Part shown: positions 12,622 through 24,170 of the stretch, piece after piece
Layout of the letters: each line of letters opens with the position of its first letter
Position numbering within the stretch: the first letter of the stretch is position 1
NCBI GenBank assembly: GCA_002007465.1
Contig: LNAC01000273.1
Coordinates: 1,597,632-1,661,631, forward strand
DNA length: 64,000 nt
Source of the DNA: Ailurus styani
Lineage: Eukaryota; Chordata; Mammalia; Carnivora; Ailuridae
Direction of reading: 5' to 3'
Notes under the pieces: model-generated
What the model saw: only the letters and a program-made list of their open reading frames with translations
Told to the model about the DNA's origin: nothing
Databases searched by the model: none
Made by a program: the position numbers and the translations under genes

Positions 12622-13316
12622 GAAAGTAAAAATGAAAGCTAACTTTCCTGATAATCTGGTATCCTTGACCCCAAACTCAATTTCCCATGTATTCCTGGTA
12701 GTAGTAGTGATCTGACAGTAACTTTAAGTTTAGCATCAATGGCCAATGTGCATGGACAGGATTGGACTGGTCAAGCTATTCCCTCTTTTACAGACAACTT
12801 CTGGATTTGAATAAAGCTTGTGTACTTGATTGATTCCAGAAAATCAAGAAGTATGAGATGCTGGCTCTCATATAAGAACTTCCAAGGCATAGGACCCTTT
12901 TGAAATAATTTTTAATTTAAATTTATTGATCATCTATTTAAATTTACCCAATTTCTCAATCCTTTCCTTCATTCATCAGTCACATGGTCCCAAATTTTTG
13001 AACATTTGTCCTCAATTATAGCCTTTTAAAGATGATGATTCTCTATATTTCACCATAATAATATATAAGAGGTATATGAAGTAATTTCAAATCCATTCCC
13101 AACTATGGGTCCAGTTTTATAAAGATTTTTTAAAATTATTTAACTATTTCTATTTACTTGCCAGTTAAATTTAAACAAATATGTAGCACTGAATGAACAC
13201 ATTTTATGTTAACTAAACTTCCTGTTTTACAGTTAAAATGAAAAATGTATTAAATGTGGTTACAAAATGACAAAAGTTAGATCTCAATTTTGTTTAGAAT
13301 TATCTAAAGACTTTAT

Positions 13317-13517
13317 TTTATTTTTTTAAGATTTTATTTACTTATTTGATGGAGAGAGACACAGCCAGAGAGGGAACACAAGCAGAGGGAGTGGGAGAGG
13401 GAGAAGCAGGCTTCCTGCCTAACAGGGAGCCTGACATGGAGTTTGATCCCAGGACCCTGGGATCATGACCTGAGCCAAAGGCAGATGCTTAATGAACTGA
13501 GCCACCCAGCCTCCCCT
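13317..13517 (-). mobile_element. Can-SINE, antisense
   Basis: AAGATTTTATTTACTTATTTGA tail side at left, GCCACCCAGCCTCCCC head side at right. Flanks carry a similar TAAAGATTTTA-like sequence, so TSD borders are unclear. Confidence 0.9.
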
Positions 13518-14366
13518 ATTTAAAGATTTTACATTCAGAAATATTTTAGGTGCAAGAGATTTTATTTTCTTTTAGTATGTCATAAATAAATTAGTTTGTA
13601 TTTTAATTGATAAGATTTAGTAAAGCAAAATGCCACACACAAAAAGCATTCAGATCTCTAAATATTCTGAGTGATCAATTGTTCTTTTGTTCAGTAAATG
13701 CACCAACATTGTTTCTTGAGTTGTATTTGATCAAAACAATAGAAAGAAATGATTTTCTGATGGAATACTGTGTATGTCTAGCTTCCAATTAAAATCCATG
13801 CCAGATATATTTCAGTACTTGAGTTAAGCTTAATGCTATACTTTCAGAAAGTTAGGTGATTAAAATAAGAAATGAATAAGTGTAAAGAAACCAAATAAAT
13901 CCTGAGCATATTCCTTAGTTTGTTAACAAATTTTGAAATAAAGAGAATGTTAAAACCAAATTAAATTATATCAAATCCAAGTTTATAAAATAATCTTTGT
14001 ATTTGTATAAATGCAATTGAAGTTTGCATTAGTGATAGAACAATCATATCTTACAAAATCGCTCTACCTTGTGGTATGTTTCATTGTTACACTTACACAT
14101 GAGAGAATATTCCTTTGATTAGTAATGAGACATCCAAGTGGAAGGTGCATAATTGTAGACCATCTCTTCTTTCAACCTCTTTGTCACTTTTTTTCAGGAG
14201 AATTGGAAGGGCTTTTCTGATTGGTAAATTTGGGAAGAATAAATTAAACATGCCTACTTCAATTACTCCTTTCTGCTGGTACAGGTTATTTTGTACATAG
14301 TATTTAAAGAAAATTCAGAGAGCTTTATTTGATATGAATAGTTTATAGAATGAAAAACCAACTCTT

Positions 14367-14581
14367 GGGCGCCTGGGTGGCTCAGTGGGTTAAAGCCTCT
14401 GCTTTCGGCTCAGGTCATGATCTCAGCGTCCTGGGATCAAGGCCCGCATCGGGCTCTCTGCTCCGCAGGGAGCCTGCTTCCTCCTCTCCCTGTCTCTCTG
14501 CCTGTCTCTCTGCCTACTTGTAATCTCTCTCTCTGTGTCAAATAAATAAATAAAATCTTTAAAAAAAAAAGAAAAGAAAAA
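14367..14581 (+). mobile_element. Can-SINE with 15-bp TSD
   Basis: Well-preserved common subtype. TSD GAAAAACCAACTCTT at 14352-14366 and GAAAAACCAATTCTT at 14582-14596, one mismatch. Confidence 0.95.
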
Positions 14582-15459
14582 GAAAAACCAATTCTTCACA
14601 AACCCAAAATTAATATGAAACTCAGAAGCATGATGTTACAGGGTGGCTTCTACAGTGAAAATGAGCAAGTTGTTTAACCTTTACAATGATAGGTTATTAT
14701 AATGGCATTTCATTTTCCAGACAGCAGGGGATTGGTTAAAAGTGATTATCTTTTACCATTATAGCAAGATGACTTGTTTTTTCTTTTTTTTTATGATTAT
14801 GAAAGCCATTTACAAGAAAAAAACCTAAGTTAGATTTCACTTATGTTCATGAAATAAACTAGAATTAGTTTTACTTATGTGGTTTAAAGGGCTTTTTCTG
14901 CTTGGGGATTTTAAGACCTGGTCTCCATTTTATTTTACTTTAACAAAGGTACGTCCTTCAAAATGGGTAATTCTTCCTGATTCTGGGTGTTCATTGTTAG
15001 GAGAAAACTAGGCTTTCATATCTAAGGTCATGTCCTTTAACCCAGCTTCTGTCAGTTGAAAAAAAAAAGAAAGAAAAAAAGAAACTAAATTTGATTTTTA
15101 TCAGTCTTTCCTTTTCAATATATTTCAGTTTGGGCTCAATTTTTTTTTACTACTAAGTAGAAAATAAACCACTGTCTATCTTTGATGGAATATGCTTTTA
15201 GTTGACTTAACGTATTTTTTGTCCCAAAGTGTGTTCTGTTTCACCAAGATATACAAGTATTTGTTGTGAATACTGCAAAATTCACTAAAATATCGCAGTT
15301 ATTTAATGATAAGATTTCAAGTGTTAATAAAGAAATCTGAACTTCTTTGCACCAAGTTTGAAGTGTGGTAGAATTATCCATGTGAATCAGATGCTCTCAC
15401 TGGAGGATGTTTATGATTTTGACTAATAAAAACAAGAAATATATCTCATCTAATATTTG

Positions 15460-15600
15460 AGAAGACTGATGGCTTGCCCAAAGTTACCGAGGAGGTAGAT
15501 TTCCAAAATAGTATTTGAACCAGATTTGTGTCAGTCCAGAAATGGTTTCCTCTCCACTCTGCTGTGCTGCTTCTTTGGAAAACTATGCATTGCAGCTCAG
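15460..15600 (-). mobile_element. MIR-like SINE relic
   Basis: TGGCTTGCCCAAAGTTACCGAGG and AGTATTTGAACCAGATTTGTGTC are antisense MIR-like. Confidence 0.5.
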
Positions 15601-16475
15601 TGAAAAAATAGAATAGCGAGAAATACCTTATTACTGATTATTTTTCATTATTCAGTGCCTGTTCTTTTATTATATAGCTAATCTTAATATATATTCATGT
15701 ATGAACAATGTTTTCTAGAGGATAGCCTCCATGAGAAAACATTTTGCAAAGGCTCTAAAATAGATCAAAAGATAAAAAATAATTTTTATTATGTACAATG
15801 ATAAAACTAATCTAGTGAATTATTTGGAGCTTCCTTTAGAATAGACCAGTTGTATTTCATAGGAATCACTTCTTTTTTCTTTTGAACCACTATAATTGGT
15901 CAAATCATCCAATTTTTAATCTTTAAGGCTCTTTTTATTTTCTGTGCAAATAGATAATATGATACATCAAGCCTATAAAGCAATATTTGGTTTAGTGTGA
16001 AAGACCATTGTACAGTGGTTCTCAAGGCTCTTGGCTCAGAAAAATCATGTGATTCCTATAGTAAAAAGCATGGAAAAAGAACTAGCAGATAGTATAATGT
16101 CAAATATTAACTACTGGCTTAGGAAGATGTAGTCAAGATAACTAGGAAAGGGAGACAAAATTGTGCGGCTAGAATATTTAAGGAAGGCTTTTCAGATGCA
16201 AAATATTGCTTAGTCCATTTTTTTAAAAATAAATTTGTTCTGTACCATTTTGTCTGCATGGTATGAATTTTGAGCTTCTCAGCCCTGCCTTTTCTTCTCC
16301 TGGAGCTAATTAATGGGATTGTAGCTGTTGGTCTTGAAAACAGCTGTAGTGAGAGAAGTCTCGGCAAGATAAGGAAGACAAAATATTCCCTCCTCCCTTA
16401 TAGCTGTAGAAAAACAAATTGAATTCTGCATAATACACTGTTTTTGTAAAGTTATTTTAAGAAGTCTTAGAATCT

Positions 16476-16667
16476 GGGCACCTGGTGGCTCAGTGGGTTA
16501 AAGCCTCTGCCTTCGGCTCAGGTCATGATCTCAGGGTCCTGGGATCCAGGCCTGCATCAGGCTCTCTGCTCAGCAGAGAGCCTGCTTCCTCCTCTCTCTC
16601 TGCCTGCCTCTCTGCCTACTTGTAATCTCTCTCTGCCAAATAAATAAATAAAATCTTAAAAAAAAAA
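16476..16667 (+). mobile_element. Can-SINE with 14-bp TSD
   Basis: Perfect AAGTCTTAGAATCT at 16462-16475 and 16668-16681. The head has lost a G (CACCTGGTGGCTC). Confidence 0.95.
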
Positions 16668-17175
16668 AAGTCTTAGAATCTTGGACTATGGAAACTTTTG
16701 CTATCAAGCCTTAACTTCAGTAGCACCCGTGATTCTGATTAGTTGTCACCCAACAATTTGTTGTCCTGGTAGTATCCAAACTGACATTCATTTTCTGAAA
16801 CAATAAAATCTTGTTTTCTTCTTAAACCAGAAGAGGATGACTGGCATTTCCTTGTCCCACATGCTTGGTGGGATAGTGGGAAGAGTCCAATCCAAGGCTC
16901 TGCTCTATTTCTTATTTAAATAAAGAAGTTAAGACATTTTGCCTCATTTAAAGTGATGACTTCTTGGAACTGAATGTTTTTTTTTTAAAAAAAGGACAAA
17001 TTTTAAATAGGGTAGTAGAATGGGACAAAATAATGATGATTAATAGAAAGAACACATAATTCAAAAGAAGATGCTGGTTCTAGCAGCCACTATTCATTTA
17101 TTCAATCATTCGGCATACTTTCATTGAGTTCCTATTTGATACTAGAAACTCCTCCAGGCATTTAAAATAAAGAAA

Positions 17176-17340
17176 TGAACTTGGGGTTAGAACACCTTGG
17201 GTTTGAAAATAGAATCTATCTCAGAAAAATTAAGTGGCCTCGAACAAGATAATTAACCTCTATAACTCAGTTAACTTTATCTCATCTTTAAAATAATGAC
17301 AATGATAATCACTGAACTAGATTAAAGTCCAGAATACACA
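17176..17340 (+). mobile_element. MIR-like SINE relic
   Basis: CACCTTGGGTTTGAAAATAGAATC, then ATTAACCTCTATAACTCAGTT and ATCTTTAAAATAATGACAATGATAATC follow the sense MIR core. Confidence 0.55.
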
Positions 17341-18957
17341 AGAGGTATGTTAGTAGAATCAATAAGAGATAGCCTGATTTATAAAATAACTGAGACATAG
17401 TTGGGGAAGGAGCTCTATAAGTGAATAATTACTATTCAGAATTTTAGAAATCTGTAATATATCACGGGGTTCAGGGAAAGGGTCAACAAAAGGTTTATAC
17501 TAGAAACTGAGATTACATCCTTGTCCTTTGATAGGCGTACGATACGTACGATAGGGTCGAGACGAGAGCATGAACACCTCTACGTGTTACTTGATGAAGA
17601 AACTTCACTGTTTTGGTCTCAACATCCTTATTTGTTAAGTGAGGGAATTTGAATACTAAGTCCCTTCCAGCTCTAACATTATGTAGTTTTATGTGATCCC
17701 AAAGCAATTCTTCATGGCGCCATTATGCCACTTTGTTAGACACAGATCTCTTCCCATGTATGAGTCAGAACTATTGTTTTCTAGACTTTTCCTGACTTAG
17801 CTTATCTTCCGAAGGATAAAAGAATCATATAGCTTGTCTTTAGTTATATAGTGACTGTGAGGATATATTCACTATGAAGACTCTGTGATCATCCATTCTC
17901 TCATACACACATTTTTTTTTTAATTTAACCGTTAACTTGCTGGCCCTTTATGATTAAATTATCTTAAGTTTCTAAAATTCATAGGGAAATTACAAAGTCT
18001 TTAAGTTCTTTGTTTTATTTTTAACAATGTTTTTCAATATTTTCTTTTAACTATGAGAAGTTTAAAGATCTTATGAAAATATTTAAAGTGCTAATATAGT
18101 AATCCATAGGCATCTATTGTATTTTAATAAAGAGTGGTGTGAAAAATATTTGCTCAAAAATTGTTAATTACTTTTTTCTAATACAATAAAATAGGTGAGT
18201 AGTTTTATTTGATTTTGAACTTAATAATTTCACATTTAAAATGTGATTTAGTTGAGACTTTCCTCAACTGAAAACTTTAGCTTACAGTAGTAAGCACAAA
18301 TAAATTCTAGATACAAAGAGCTGGAAGTTGCTGCAACTCATAAGTCACTACATTGTCCAATGAACAGAAGAAAATGTCCTTTAAAAACATGATTCCTCAT
18401 TTCAAACAAGCTGTAGCATTTCATCTTCACCATATCACTAAGGCAAAAGCTTGTATAGGTTATGGTCATCAATCAAAGTCCCTGTTAAAAAGTTCTTTCT
18501 ATTTTAACTACTCCAGAAATTCTCATTTAGGGGATTCAGTTCACTGAGCCAGATCAATCCATACTAATGCAGCTATCATGACCTTTATCTTTATTTTCCT
18601 TTTTCAAAAATGCAATATAAACATAAATAAAAGAGAAAGCAATTCCCATAAAGCTAACTGTCTTTCTGGTTTGCCTTCTTGTCATTGTTGATTTTGTCCT
18701 ATGGGTGTGTGTGTGGTTTGACAGTAGTTTGAAAATTCTTAAATTACTTTCTATCTTTGATTGTGTAGTGGGTGCTATGATACTCTGCCCAGATGCTGCT
18801 TTCAGGACTGAAGCACTTGTATCTTGGCTGTGTGAAGGAAAGAGGTGGCTGACTTCTCTCAACCAAGTCCCTCCCTGGGAATTGGCTCAAAATACCTTGC
18901 CAAAGACACATCCATTCCTGAAAGAGGCATACATCCAATGACTGGTCACATGGGGTT
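17341..18957. other. Intergenic around the CpG-dense pair
   Basis: Apart from the CpG cluster at 17536, AT-rich. Overlapping frames on both strands at 18554-18983 have no recognised domain. Confidence 0.55.
17536..17564 (+). repeat. CpG-dense 9-bp tandem pair
   Basis: CGTACGATA occurs twice in a row (17536-17544, 17545-17553), followed by GGGTCGAGACG. Six CpGs lie within 29 bp in otherwise CpG-poor sequence. Nature unknown. Confidence 0.85.
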
Positions 18958-18973
18958 TGAAAGGTGTGGGCCC

Positions 18974-19172
18974 TGGGACCCATGGGTGGCTCAGGCTGTT
19001 AAGTGTCTGCGTTTGGCTCAGGTCATGATCCCAGGGTGCTGGGATTGAGCCCCCCATCAGGAAATCTGTTTCTCTCTCTCCCTCTGCATCTTCCCTTTCT
19101 CATGCTGTCTCCCTGAAATAATAAATAAAATCTTTAAAAATAAAAAAGAATGAAAGAGATAATTTTTTTTTT
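18974..19172 (+). mobile_element. Can-SINE
   Basis: Head GACCCATGGGTGGCTCAGGC; body shortened in the middle; tail AATAATAAATAAAATC. Similar flanks AAGGTGTGGGCC and TAAGTGTGGCC hint at an imperfect TSD. Confidence 0.85.
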
Positions 19173-19639
19173 AAGTGTGGCCTCTTTGCCTCAATGGTGG
19201 ATTACTCTGAAGGGCTCTGCGAGCCTCAGAGCAGAAAACTTTGTTGCCTGTGAATTGTGGTTCAGCTCCTTCTGTCCTACTCTGCTTCCCTCGATGATCC
19301 TGAGAGAATCAATCTCTCAGTAAAACTTGGAAACTGACCCAAGACATAAGGTATGAAAGGTTCTTTAATGGTGGTGTAGAAAATTATGAAATTTTCCTTT
19401 TCAAATGACACCATTATTTCTTCATCTTGGGCACAATTTATGTCCAGCGTAGCTTAGTGCTTTACATAGGGACTCACTCAGGTTCAGGAAATTGAAGGAA
19501 GGAGAGTAAAATGATACCAGAGAAAATGTAAGTCTTTTTGAAAAGCCTTTATAGGGCTCATTTACTACCTGGTAAAAGTTGAAATCTACTTTTCTTTACC
19601 TCGTACTTCTCTTCTAGTACACGACCTCATAAATGGCAT

Positions 19640-20085
19640 CTGTGGTTCCATATAATATAAATGAAACATCCCATGTTGCCTACTCTGTCTTTTGTGGGCT
19701 TCTGACACCTTTCTTTTATATTTCCATAGCTTTTGACCTATTTGAATAGTATCTTATGTTTCCTTCTCCCTCTACCCATGCTCACCAATCTCACAGGTTA
19801 ATAGTCTAAATTACAAATGTAAAATCTATCACTGTCTCACCTTCAACAGCTCCCTATTATGCATAGGGAAAAGTCATCATTTTTTAGAATGTATGGTATG
19901 CAGGACCAACGTAGTTTACACTTACAACTTTAGCCCTGTAAAGTCTAGAAGTGGCAACACTTATTTTAATATAGAGAATATTTGTACAACATTTGCTTCC
20001 AATTTCAACTTGTCACTACCTTTTCCTGAAAAAAGTTCTGGCTCCTCCAGAGATCTTTGGTTCAACTATAATCATTCTAAATAAA
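19640..20085 (+). mobile_element. L2-like LINE relic
   Basis: ACTGTCTCACCTTCAACAGCTCCCTATTATG and CACTACCTTTTCCTGAAAAAAG resemble L2 3' half sequence. Weakly preserved. Confidence 0.4.
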
Positions 20086-20398
20086 GCATGGGTAATTATT
20101 AAAAAGTAGTTCTGAGAAAATAGTCAAATAAGAAATCATGCATGTGTTTTCAACTATTTTATCTTAATAAGTAGTTCATGTTCTAAAGCAAAGTCAAGGC
20201 TTTTAACATAGTGAAACAATAATCACTAAAGTATATTGATTTATAGAGGCAACCATGGAAATTGACTTTTCTTTAAATGTCAGAGTGATTAACAATATCA
20301 ATTGAGAATGAGTGTTCATAGAATTAATTTAACTACCAGTCTTCTTATTAACTCATGATGGAATGATAGTCAAAAATATGAGTGTTCTGAAATGTTTT

Positions 20399-20515
20399 CT
20401 ACAATCAATATATATATACACATATGTATATCTTTATGTATATATATATACTTAATTATAGTATACACATCTGTGTATATAGACACATATATACATGCTT
20501 TTAACCCAAATATCT
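20399..20515 (+). repeat. TA/CA-rich low-complexity tract
   Basis: Interrupted ATATAC/ACACAT/TGTATA sequence, able to self-pair. It produces a meaningless Ile/Tyr-rich frame. Confidence 0.8.
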
Positions 20516-20739
20516 ATATGACATCTTCTTGCATGATAAAATATATCAACAGAAAATTATATATTCTAAAATCTAACTCACACCAATTCAGAAAGTGTTT
20601 ATTGAATATCTGGAATTCTGCTGGCTAGAAGTTTCTAGCATAGCCTTATCATCAAGAAACATACTGTCCTGTGGAGTAAATCGGTCTTAGATAAAATTTA
20701 CAAATATAAAAACAATGAAAAAGCTTATATTTTAAAGGG

Positions 20740-20809
20740 TTTAAAATTTAAATTAAATTTCTAGAATTTAATAATTTAAAATTTAAATTAAAATTCTAAA
20801 ATTTATGAT
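20740..20809 (+). repeat. 35-bp AT-rich tandem duplication
   Basis: Two copies, 20740-20774 and 20775-20809, both start TTTAAAATTTAAATTAAA and differ at a few sites. Each contains the palindrome AATTTAAATT. Confidence 0.85.
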
Positions 20810-21051
20810 GTAGAAACCTATAGATACAGATTTGAACTAAGGAAGATCTCAGGATTTATTAACATTTTTAGTCAAAACTGCCAAAAAGTGTTTAAAAATG
20901 AAGAATTGTATGTATTATGTAATACAGATTTATTCATGGAATTTATTCATGACATTTGCAATATGCCTTTGTTTCTGAGGACCATTCTTTGAGGAAGAGT
21001 GGTACAAAATATCTTTCTTAACTGTTTTGTCCACACAGCTATCACATGCTA

Positions 21052-21239
21052 TTATTTTATTTTAATTAAAGATTTATTTATTTATTTTAGAGAGAGAGAG
21101 AGACAGAGAACTCACAAGTTGGGGGGAAGGGCAGAGGGAGAGAAGCTCCTACACCAGGCTCTAGCTCATGACCCTGAGATCATCACCTGAGCCGAAACCA
21201 AGAATGGGATGCTCAACTGACTGAGCCACCCAGGTGCCC
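21052..21239 (-). mobile_element. Can-SINE, antisense, divergent
   Basis: Tail side AAAGATTTATTTATTTATTTTA, GA-rich centre, head side CTGAGCCACCCAGGTGCCCC. Possible TSD CACATGCT (21043-21050) and CACGTGCT (21240-21247). Confidence 0.9.
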
Positions 21240-21249
21240 CACGTGCTTT

Positions 21250-22740
21250 GATTCATACAAAGTGAACACTCCTTCTTAACATTTAAACTCACAAACACTG
21301 TCCCAAGTATTCTTATTCCCATGATTACAAGACATTTCATTCAGAGAGAGTAATTAAGAGAGAGTGTATTATGCTGGTGGTAGTAAAATTGGTAGATTTA
21401 CTTCCAAATGTCAGTACACCCTAGCCAGCCCGCGTTTCCATATTTAGGACACCAAAAGCAATGCTGGATTCCACCAGAGGTGATACAAATGTGAAACAGA
21501 AAAAATGAAATGGTTTCTTCTGCATGGCTGCAGAAAAATGACAAAGTGGAATAGTTATCAATATTCAATTAATTAGCTAAACTGTATAACATATAGTCTG
21601 TTAAAAACTGAGCTGTAAATTATACAATTTTTCCTTTAGTCATTTGCTTTCTGAAAAAAAATTCTAGATAAATGAGTCGTAATCCAAACAATTCAAGAAA
21701 AATTTGCTTAACATAATAGTATAAAAGTTATCATTGCTTTGTTTTTTCACAGGTTATAAAATAGTCTCCCAATAACAGACATGGTAGATTTCAGTTTTTA
21801 AAACTCTAAATATAATTCTAAGGGTAAGGTTCCCCACTATGAAATAAATAGGTGTTTTCAAGATTCATGTTTGAATCAAGTGAAAGTGTTGTGCAAGAAT
21901 TATGGTGGGAATAGCAGCTTATGGATGTGGTATGCATAAATCACAATATTACTTTTTGAATCTGTTGTTGAAGTCACTATCTTAAAATATATCCTTTAAC
22001 ACACCTCTAGAACTTTTTTAAGTTTTGAGCTTCCTAAACACCTAAAACTGCAATGGGAATATGAATTCATATCTGAGCTCTAAGGTCTTGATTGCCAGGC
22101 ATGCCAAATGAGGACAAAATGATAATCAGTCAGCCATTCATATTACTTTATTACCATGTTAATTCAATTCATTCAACATTTGTTGAGTGTCCATTATAGA
22201 TTGGTCATTATGCTGGGCACTTACAACAAAATATGTGCTGGCTTATCATTGTTTTAAATTTGTTCAACAAACAACCATAATCATCTTTCAATTTAATACA
22301 GCCTACTATTTTTATAGTTATAACCTATCATTTTTAGAAGGCACATGTTCAAAGGCACTTGTTGTCAACTATGTGCAATTTATTGGGCTAAAATAATGAT
22401 AATTATTACTAGGTTTCTATTAGATTTTCATCCTGAAATTGCCAGGGATTGCTTATTTATGCTCCTTTTCCTTGCGTTTGGTGTCTAAAAAAGCTTGAAT
22501 TAGTGCAAATAGAAGGTATTCAACCTCTAAGGGTATCAAAAGGACTTTAAATTCAGTCTCATGAAGTACTGACAGATGAAAGACGGTTTTAGTTTATATG
22601 TCCCTGAAGAACCAAATTATAACTGGAGAGTAATAACCATGAAGGAGACAAATTTTCTTTCTGAATACAAAGACAGAGAGCTGGAGGAAACTCTGTCAGT
22701 GCATGGTGACTTCCACATTACTCAAAGCATTTTGGGTGGT
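21250..22740. other. Intergenic; no gene recognised
   Basis: AT-rich. The 92-codon frame beginning at 22576 runs into the MER5A fossil and is therefore not a credible gene. Confidence 0.55.
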
Positions 22741-22749
22741 ACCGGAACT

Positions 22750-22955
22750 GCATTACCCGATAATACTTTCTGCCATGATGTAAACACTATCTATATCTGT
22801 GCTTCTAATACTGAAGCACTAGCAACACATAATTATAAAGCATTTGGAGTGTGAGTGGTGTGACTAAGGAGCTGATTTTTTTAATTTTAATTAATATAAA
22901 CTTAATTTTAAATGGCCATATGTGGTTAGTGACAATTATATTGGACGGCTATTAC
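22750..22955 (+). mobile_element. MER5A-type hAT DNA transposon fossil
   Basis: Order and wording follow the MER5A consensus as I remember it: TTTCTGCCATGATG (22769), TCTATATCTGTGC, a CACTAGCAACACATAAT block, TGTGACTAAGGAGCTGATTTTTTTAATTTTAATTAA (22858 on), then GGCCATATGTGGTTAGTGACAA and ATTGGACGGCT near the end. Non-autonomous, non-coding and ancient. Confidence 0.75.
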
Positions 22956-23531
22956 CAACTGTGTTCAGGCAGAAGTCATGAGTGACATTTAAGTAAGATT
23001 CCTTCGTGCACAGTCAAAGCTTCTGTGATTTTTAGACAACAAACACTGCCAACCACAAGGCTTGCTGACCCCCGTGAACACACCCCTTTCTGCTCCCATC
23101 ACACAGAGCTCATCACTTTCTTTAGTGAAGTAGTGTCCTGGATACGAAACATGTTACATTTTCTGTGTGACTGGAAAGTAAAAAGATATCAATAATACTA
23201 TATGAATTGAGTGCTTTTGCAAAGTCACATACTAGGTTGCTTCCTGTAGGGTTAACCTCAAACAGTTTTCAAAACGCCTAATGTTCCTAGTAGCCGTCAT
23301 GATTATGCGGTGGATATTTCATGCCGTGCCTTCTGAACTGAGTGAGACTAGAGCTTTCTGGGTGTAAAGCAGACTTATTTGGCAGAGATGTCAGGCGAGC
23401 ACTGTTGTGAAAGCTCAAAATCAGGTTCTCACTTTCAAAATTTGCTGTTTGTGGGATGAAGGAATGATCAGCTGCCCGCATTGCAGAATTGTTTCCAAGG
23501 CAAGCGACTTTTAAGCAGTAGCTTCCTGTGT

Positions 23532-23532
<1 letters not shown>

Positions 23533-23589
<57 letters not shown>
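23533..23589 (+). repeat. (TG)n microsatellite
   Basis: About 28 uninterrupted TG units, likely polymorphic. It generates a spurious minus-strand frame full of Thr-His. Confidence 0.97.
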
Positions 23590-23590
<1 letters not shown>

Positions 23591-23744
23591 CTTGAAGTCT
23601 TATTCATGGGCAGCTGCCAGAAGGGTAAAATAAAACTTTTGCCTTTTTCTCAGTATACTACAATACAGACTTCTTAAATTGACAAAATTCCAGCCAAAGT
23701 GGGCAGCCAAAATGAAATATTTGTTTTTCCTCAAACAGACTCCA

Positions 23745-24098
23745 TTCTTCCTGCAGCATGACTTTTTTCCTACTGCTTTCTCTGCCTGAAATGGCTTTCC
23801 TCACAGCTTTATACATTGAAAATATAATAGATCCTTAATGTCTATATTAATGCCATCTTATCCTCTGTCTTTATTCCATCAACCTTGAGGGATTTTCCTA
23901 TCTGAACCTACTTATATTTGTTGAGCAAGAAAATATACATGTTTACCTCACTCCGTAGATCATATGCTGCTCATCGTTGATGACCCAGACATCTCTGAAA
24001 CCTCTACACTGCATAGCACAGTGTCAGGATAATATTAGGCAGAAAACAGATATGAATTAGATAACAAATGAAATGGATGAATGAATGAATGACCAAAA
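23745..24098 (+). mobile_element. L2-like LINE relic
   Basis: CTCTGCCTGAAATGGCTTTCC, then CACTGCATAGCACAGTGTC and the tail ATGGATGAATGAATGAATGA follow an L2 3' end. Confidence 0.5.
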
Positions 24099-24170
24099 AG
24101 TAAATAGGAAATTGTTCACTGGTAAAGGTGTCTGAAAAGTAAGATAAACACTTAATTGAAAGCAACTTTT

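Noticed and set aside
22576..22854. 92-codon + strand ORF
   Set aside because: Its last third is MER5A transposon sequence and the rest has no motif; chance frame.
23287..23607. 106-codon minus-strand ORF with a Thr-His run
   Set aside because: Product of translating the TG microsatellite.
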